Shown here: piece by piece, positions 61,800 through 64,000 of the stretch | How the letters are laid out: each line of letters begins with the position of its first letter | Numbering within the stretch: the first letter of the stretch is position 1 | Assembly: GCA_040255675.1 (NCBI GenBank) | Contig: JBDZVM010000019.1 | Coordinates: forward strand, 1-64,000 | DNA from: JBDZVM01 sp040255675 | GTDB taxonomy: Bacteria > Actinomycetota > Actinomycetes > Acidothermales > Acidothermaceae | Reading direction: 5' to 3' | DNA length: 64,000 nt | Position numbers and translations under genes: made by a program | The notes under the pieces: generated by a model | Database searches by the model: none | What the model saw: the letters and a program-made list of their open reading frames with translations, nothing else | What the model was told of the DNA's origin: nothing

Positions 61800-63208
61800 C
61801 GACGCGGTCGACGGCTTTGCCATCTGAGGTTTCAGTGGTCAATGTCGGCCTGTCACTGTTCGCTGATGCCGTGCGGGAGCAGGGCAGGCCCGCCGAAGAG
61901 GTCGACTGGCGCATTCCGGCGGGTGGCGATCCGCGACTGGTCGGTGTGCTGGCGATGTTGATGGGCGACAAGGCGGCGAGTATCGACAAGGCGAATGACG
62001 AAGTATTTCGGCGTCTCGACACGGGGGTGCCACTTTTGAGGACGGTTGCGACCGCGCGCGACGTCATCGACGGATTCGAAGATCGCATGCTCCTGCACTG
62101 CGGGCTGCCCATCGATTGGGCCGATGTCACCGACCCGCTTCGGCGTTCGATGCGCGCCGCGGCCGTTGCCGAGGGTTGGGCCGCTGACGTCACCGAGGCC
62201 GACTCGATGCTGCGCAAGGGCGATATCAGGCTCGACTCGGCGAACGCGCACGCGACGGTGGTGCCCATGGCGACGGCGCTCGGCCCATCCATGCCGGTAT
62301 TCGTCGTCGACATGGAGGCCGGCGCGACCCGAGCATTCTCGAGTCTCAACCAAGGTTCTGGCGATGTGGCGTGGTTCGGGCGCGAAAGCTCTGGCGCGAT
62401 AGACCGCTTGCGTTTCTTGCGTGACGTCGCCGGGCCGCATCTCGCGAGGGCGGTCGAGAAAGCGGGGCCTGTCGACATATTCAACCTGGCGGCGCAAGGG
62501 GTCGCGATGGGCGACGACGTCCATATGCGTACGCAGGCGTCGACGAACCTGCTTATTCGCCACCTGCTGCCGCATTTGCTTGCCGACGGGGGAGCCGATT
62601 CGGCGGAGTTCGGCAAGTACCTCTCGACAGACCACCTGTTCTTTCTCAACCTCGCGATGGCAGCGGCGAAAACGCTCACGCTTTGGGCCGAACAAGTCGA
62701 AGGCAGCACCATCGTGACGTCGATGTCGCGCAACGGCACGACGTTCGGCATCAAGTTGTCAGGGCCGTCGCGGTGGTTCGTCGTCGACTCACCCGAAATC
62801 GGAGACGCCCTTTACTACTCGGGTTACGGCCCGCGAGACGGTGCCCGAGACATCGGTGACAGCGCGGTCTTGGAGCTCGTCGGACTCGGCGGCCCGGCCG
62901 CCGGCGGATCGCCGGCCGTCGCCGCCTTCTTGGGCGGAACGATGGCCGACGCCATCGCCGTCACCGAAGACCTGAGTGACGTCTGTCACGGGGTCAGCAC
63001 CCGTTTCAAGTTGCCGACGCTCGACTATCGCGGCACGCCCGTCGGGGTTGACGCGCGCCTTGTCGTGAAACTGGGTATCACGCCGAAAATTAACACGGGC
63101 ATCTTGCATGTCAGCGACGGCTCGGGCCAAATCGGAGCGGGTGTGGCGACAGCTCCGGTCGAGTGCTTCGCGACGGCGTTGCTCGACCTCGCCGACCGCC
63201 TGCGATGA
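61796..63208 (+). CDS. AllG-like (DUF1116/YlbE) protein
   Basis: A 470-residue DUF1116 protein. Family blocks: VNVGLSLFADAVREQG and DWRIPAGGDP at the N-terminus, LLHCGLPIDWADV (about 100), GVAMGDDVHMRTQAST (about 237), TSMSRNGTTFGIKLSG (about 306) and GILHVSDGSGQIGAGV. In E. coli the DUF1116 protein is one of the AllF-AllG-AllH subunits of oxamate carbamoyltransferase, which acts on oxalurate and carbamoyl phosphate. Here it is co-translated with the ComA-type operon (ATGA overlaps). No AllF is in the window. Confidence 0.85.
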   Translation: MTTRSTALPSEVSVVNVGLSLFADAVREQGRPAEEVDWRIPAGGDPRLVGVLAMLMGDKAASIDKANDEVFRRLDTGVPLLRTVATARDVIDGFEDRMLLHCGLPIDWADVTDPLRRSMRAAAVAEGWAADVTEADSMLRKGDIRLDSANAHATVVPMATALGPSMPVFVVDMEAGATRAFSSLNQGSGDVAWFGRESSGAIDRLRFLRDVAGPHLARAVEKAGPVDIFNLAAQGVAMGDDVHMRTQASTNLLIRHLLPHLLADGGADSAEFGKYLSTDHLFFLNLAMAAAKTLTLWAEQVEGSTIVTSMSRNGTTFGIKLSGPSRWFVVDSPEIGDALYYSGYGPRDGARDIGDSAVLELVGLGGPAAGGSPAVAAFLGGTMADAIAVTEDLSDVCHGVSTRFKLPTLDYRGTPVGVDARLVVKLGITPKINTGILHVSDGSGQIGAGVATAPVECFATALLDLADRLR

Positions 63209-64000
63209 AGGCACTCGACATCGGGTTCGACGCGGCGTCGCTGGCGCGGCTCCGCGGTCGCGGTCGCGTCCTGGCGGTGTTTTCCCACGCGCTCTACGTC
63301 GAACTCGCGTCGGGAATCCTTGCCGTGACCTCGGCCGCCGCTCCACGCGGTCCGTTGCATCTGCGGGTGCGGCACCTACCGCGAGCGTTCGTCGGTGACA
63401 GTGTCACTACGGACGGCGAAACCCTGTCGCTGCTGCACGATCGAATTGACCTCGATGCTGTTGTCTGGGCGGCTGCGCCGCTTGGGCGCGATCTTTTGCC
63501 TCGAGCGCGGGAGAACGCGCGGCGCTGGCGCGACATCTTCGCCCGCGACTTCGCGCCCGACGCCGGTCACGCTGAGGCGCTATCGCAGACACACTGCGTC
63601 GACGCGCTCGCGACGGGCGACCTTTGCGGTTTCGCGAGGCTTGTCAGCGGCCGAGGGCCCGGCCTCACACCGGCTGGTGACGACGTCCTCGCCGGCGTGC
63701 TGATGGTGGCGCATATCGAGTTCGGCGGGATCTCGGGCGGGGTAGCTTCGGCGATCGAGGACGTCGCGCGGGATTCGACCAACACCATCGCGCGCGCGTT
63801 TCTTCGATCGGCGCTGCAAGGGCGATCCGTGGAGCCGGCTCACGACTTCGTGCGTGCGCTCGGCACGGCCGACGAGGCGTCGACGAACAACGCGGCGACG
63901 GCGCTTCGAAGAATCGGCGCCTCATCGGGTATCGCGCTCGCGTACGGCATCTGCCTCGCGTTGACGACGCTGCCCGAGCGAATCCACGTTTCGTCAGCGC
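63205..64000 (+). CDS. AllH-like (DUF2877/YlbF) protein, cut by window end
   Basis: The reading frame is open from the ATG at 63205 to the last base, about 265 codons, without a stop. The DUF2877 signature is clear: GRGPGLTPAGDDVLAGVLMV (about residue 151), NTIARAFLRSALQGRSVEP, and GASSGIALAYGICLAL near the end. The start overlaps the AllG-like stop (ATGA). The family works with AllG and AllF in carbamoyl transfer. The remaining C-terminus, and perhaps AllF and a carbamate kinase, lie beyond the window. Confidence 0.85.
   Translation, partial: MKALDIGFDAASLARLRGRGRVLAVFSHALYVELASGILAVTSAAAPRGPLHLRVRHLPRAFVGDSVTTDGETLSLLHDRIDLDAVVWAAAPLGRDLLPRARENARRWRDIFARDFAPDAGHAEALSQTHCVDALATGDLCGFARLVSGRGPGLTPAGDDVLAGVLMVAHIEFGGISGGVASAIEDVARDSTNTIARAFLRSALQGRSVEPAHDFVRALGTADEASTNNAATALRRIGASSGIALAYGICLALTTLPERIHVSSA

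Overview
The window is one continuous GC-rich stretch of an actinobacterial chromosome. Evidence: bcc:aa3-type respiratory genes (ctaCDF, ctaE-qcrCAB), PspA with PspAA/PspAB partners, a phosphatidylinositol mannosyltransferase, a PASTA Ser/Thr kinase, class II DAHP synthase, and many genes whose start codon lies 6-8 bases after a TANNNT -10 box, i.e. probably leaderless mRNAs. From memory, the backbone follows the Mycobacterium tuberculosis Rv2176-Rv2211c order (pknL, aroG, acyltransferase, SRPBCC protein, fadD15, pimB', NlpC/P60, UvrC-like exonuclease, trpD, ctaE-qcrCAB, ctaF, ctaC, adoK, erpA, cobT/cobS, gcvT), with insertions. I cannot name the genus. I found no tRNA, rRNA, CRISPR array or complete insertion sequence.

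Region by region. 0.2-1.8 kb: gcvT and a shikimate-kinase-like gene. 1.9-3.05 kb: an alpha-pore-forming-toxin-like protein (HBL/NHE type). 3.3-11.5 kb: an eight-gene minus-strand operon behind a cobalamin riboswitch, encoding two surface proteins, an ECF transporter (T, fused A1-A2, S) and CobU-CobT-CobS; this is a B12 capture, import and nucleotide-loop assembly unit. 11.7-16.4 kb: small conserved genes, an aldo/keto reductase and a PspA-PspAA-HtpX-PspAB envelope-stress operon. 16.6-28.7 kb: erpA, adenosine kinase and the cytochrome oxidase and bcc genes, interrupted at 21.2-24.4 kb by a scarred island holding a truncated aminoglycoside-phosphotransferase gene, a decayed second copy of its 3' end, two orphan exported proteins and copies of a 14-bp palindrome.

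28.9-47.6 kb: trpD, MgtC, a DnaQ/UvrC-like nuclease, a c-di-AMP (ydaO) riboswitch before an NlpC/P60 hydrolase, pimB, a two-component system, an acyl-CoA synthetase, glucokinase, an acyltransferase and a phosphofructokinase with pyrophosphate-type active-site residues. 47.7-55.9 kb: DAHP synthase, a large cell-wall-binding protein, endonuclease IV, the PASTA kinase, an OsmC-like protein and an NTF2-like protein.

56-64 kb is the most unusual part. A PurM/AIR-synthase-like gene diverges from a tightly overlapping plus-strand operon: phosphosulfolactate synthase (ComA-like), an adenylosuccinate-lyase-like enzyme, a PLP enzyme of the D-cysteine desulfhydrase/ACC deaminase fold, an argininosuccinate-lyase-like enzyme, then AllG-like (DUF1116) and AllH-like (DUF2877) proteins, the last cut by the window end. 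The first four match the family set of the bacterial coenzyme M route described in Xanthobacter. Their coupling to oxamate-carbamoyltransferase-type subunits suggests an undescribed sulfonate cofactor or metabolite pathway.
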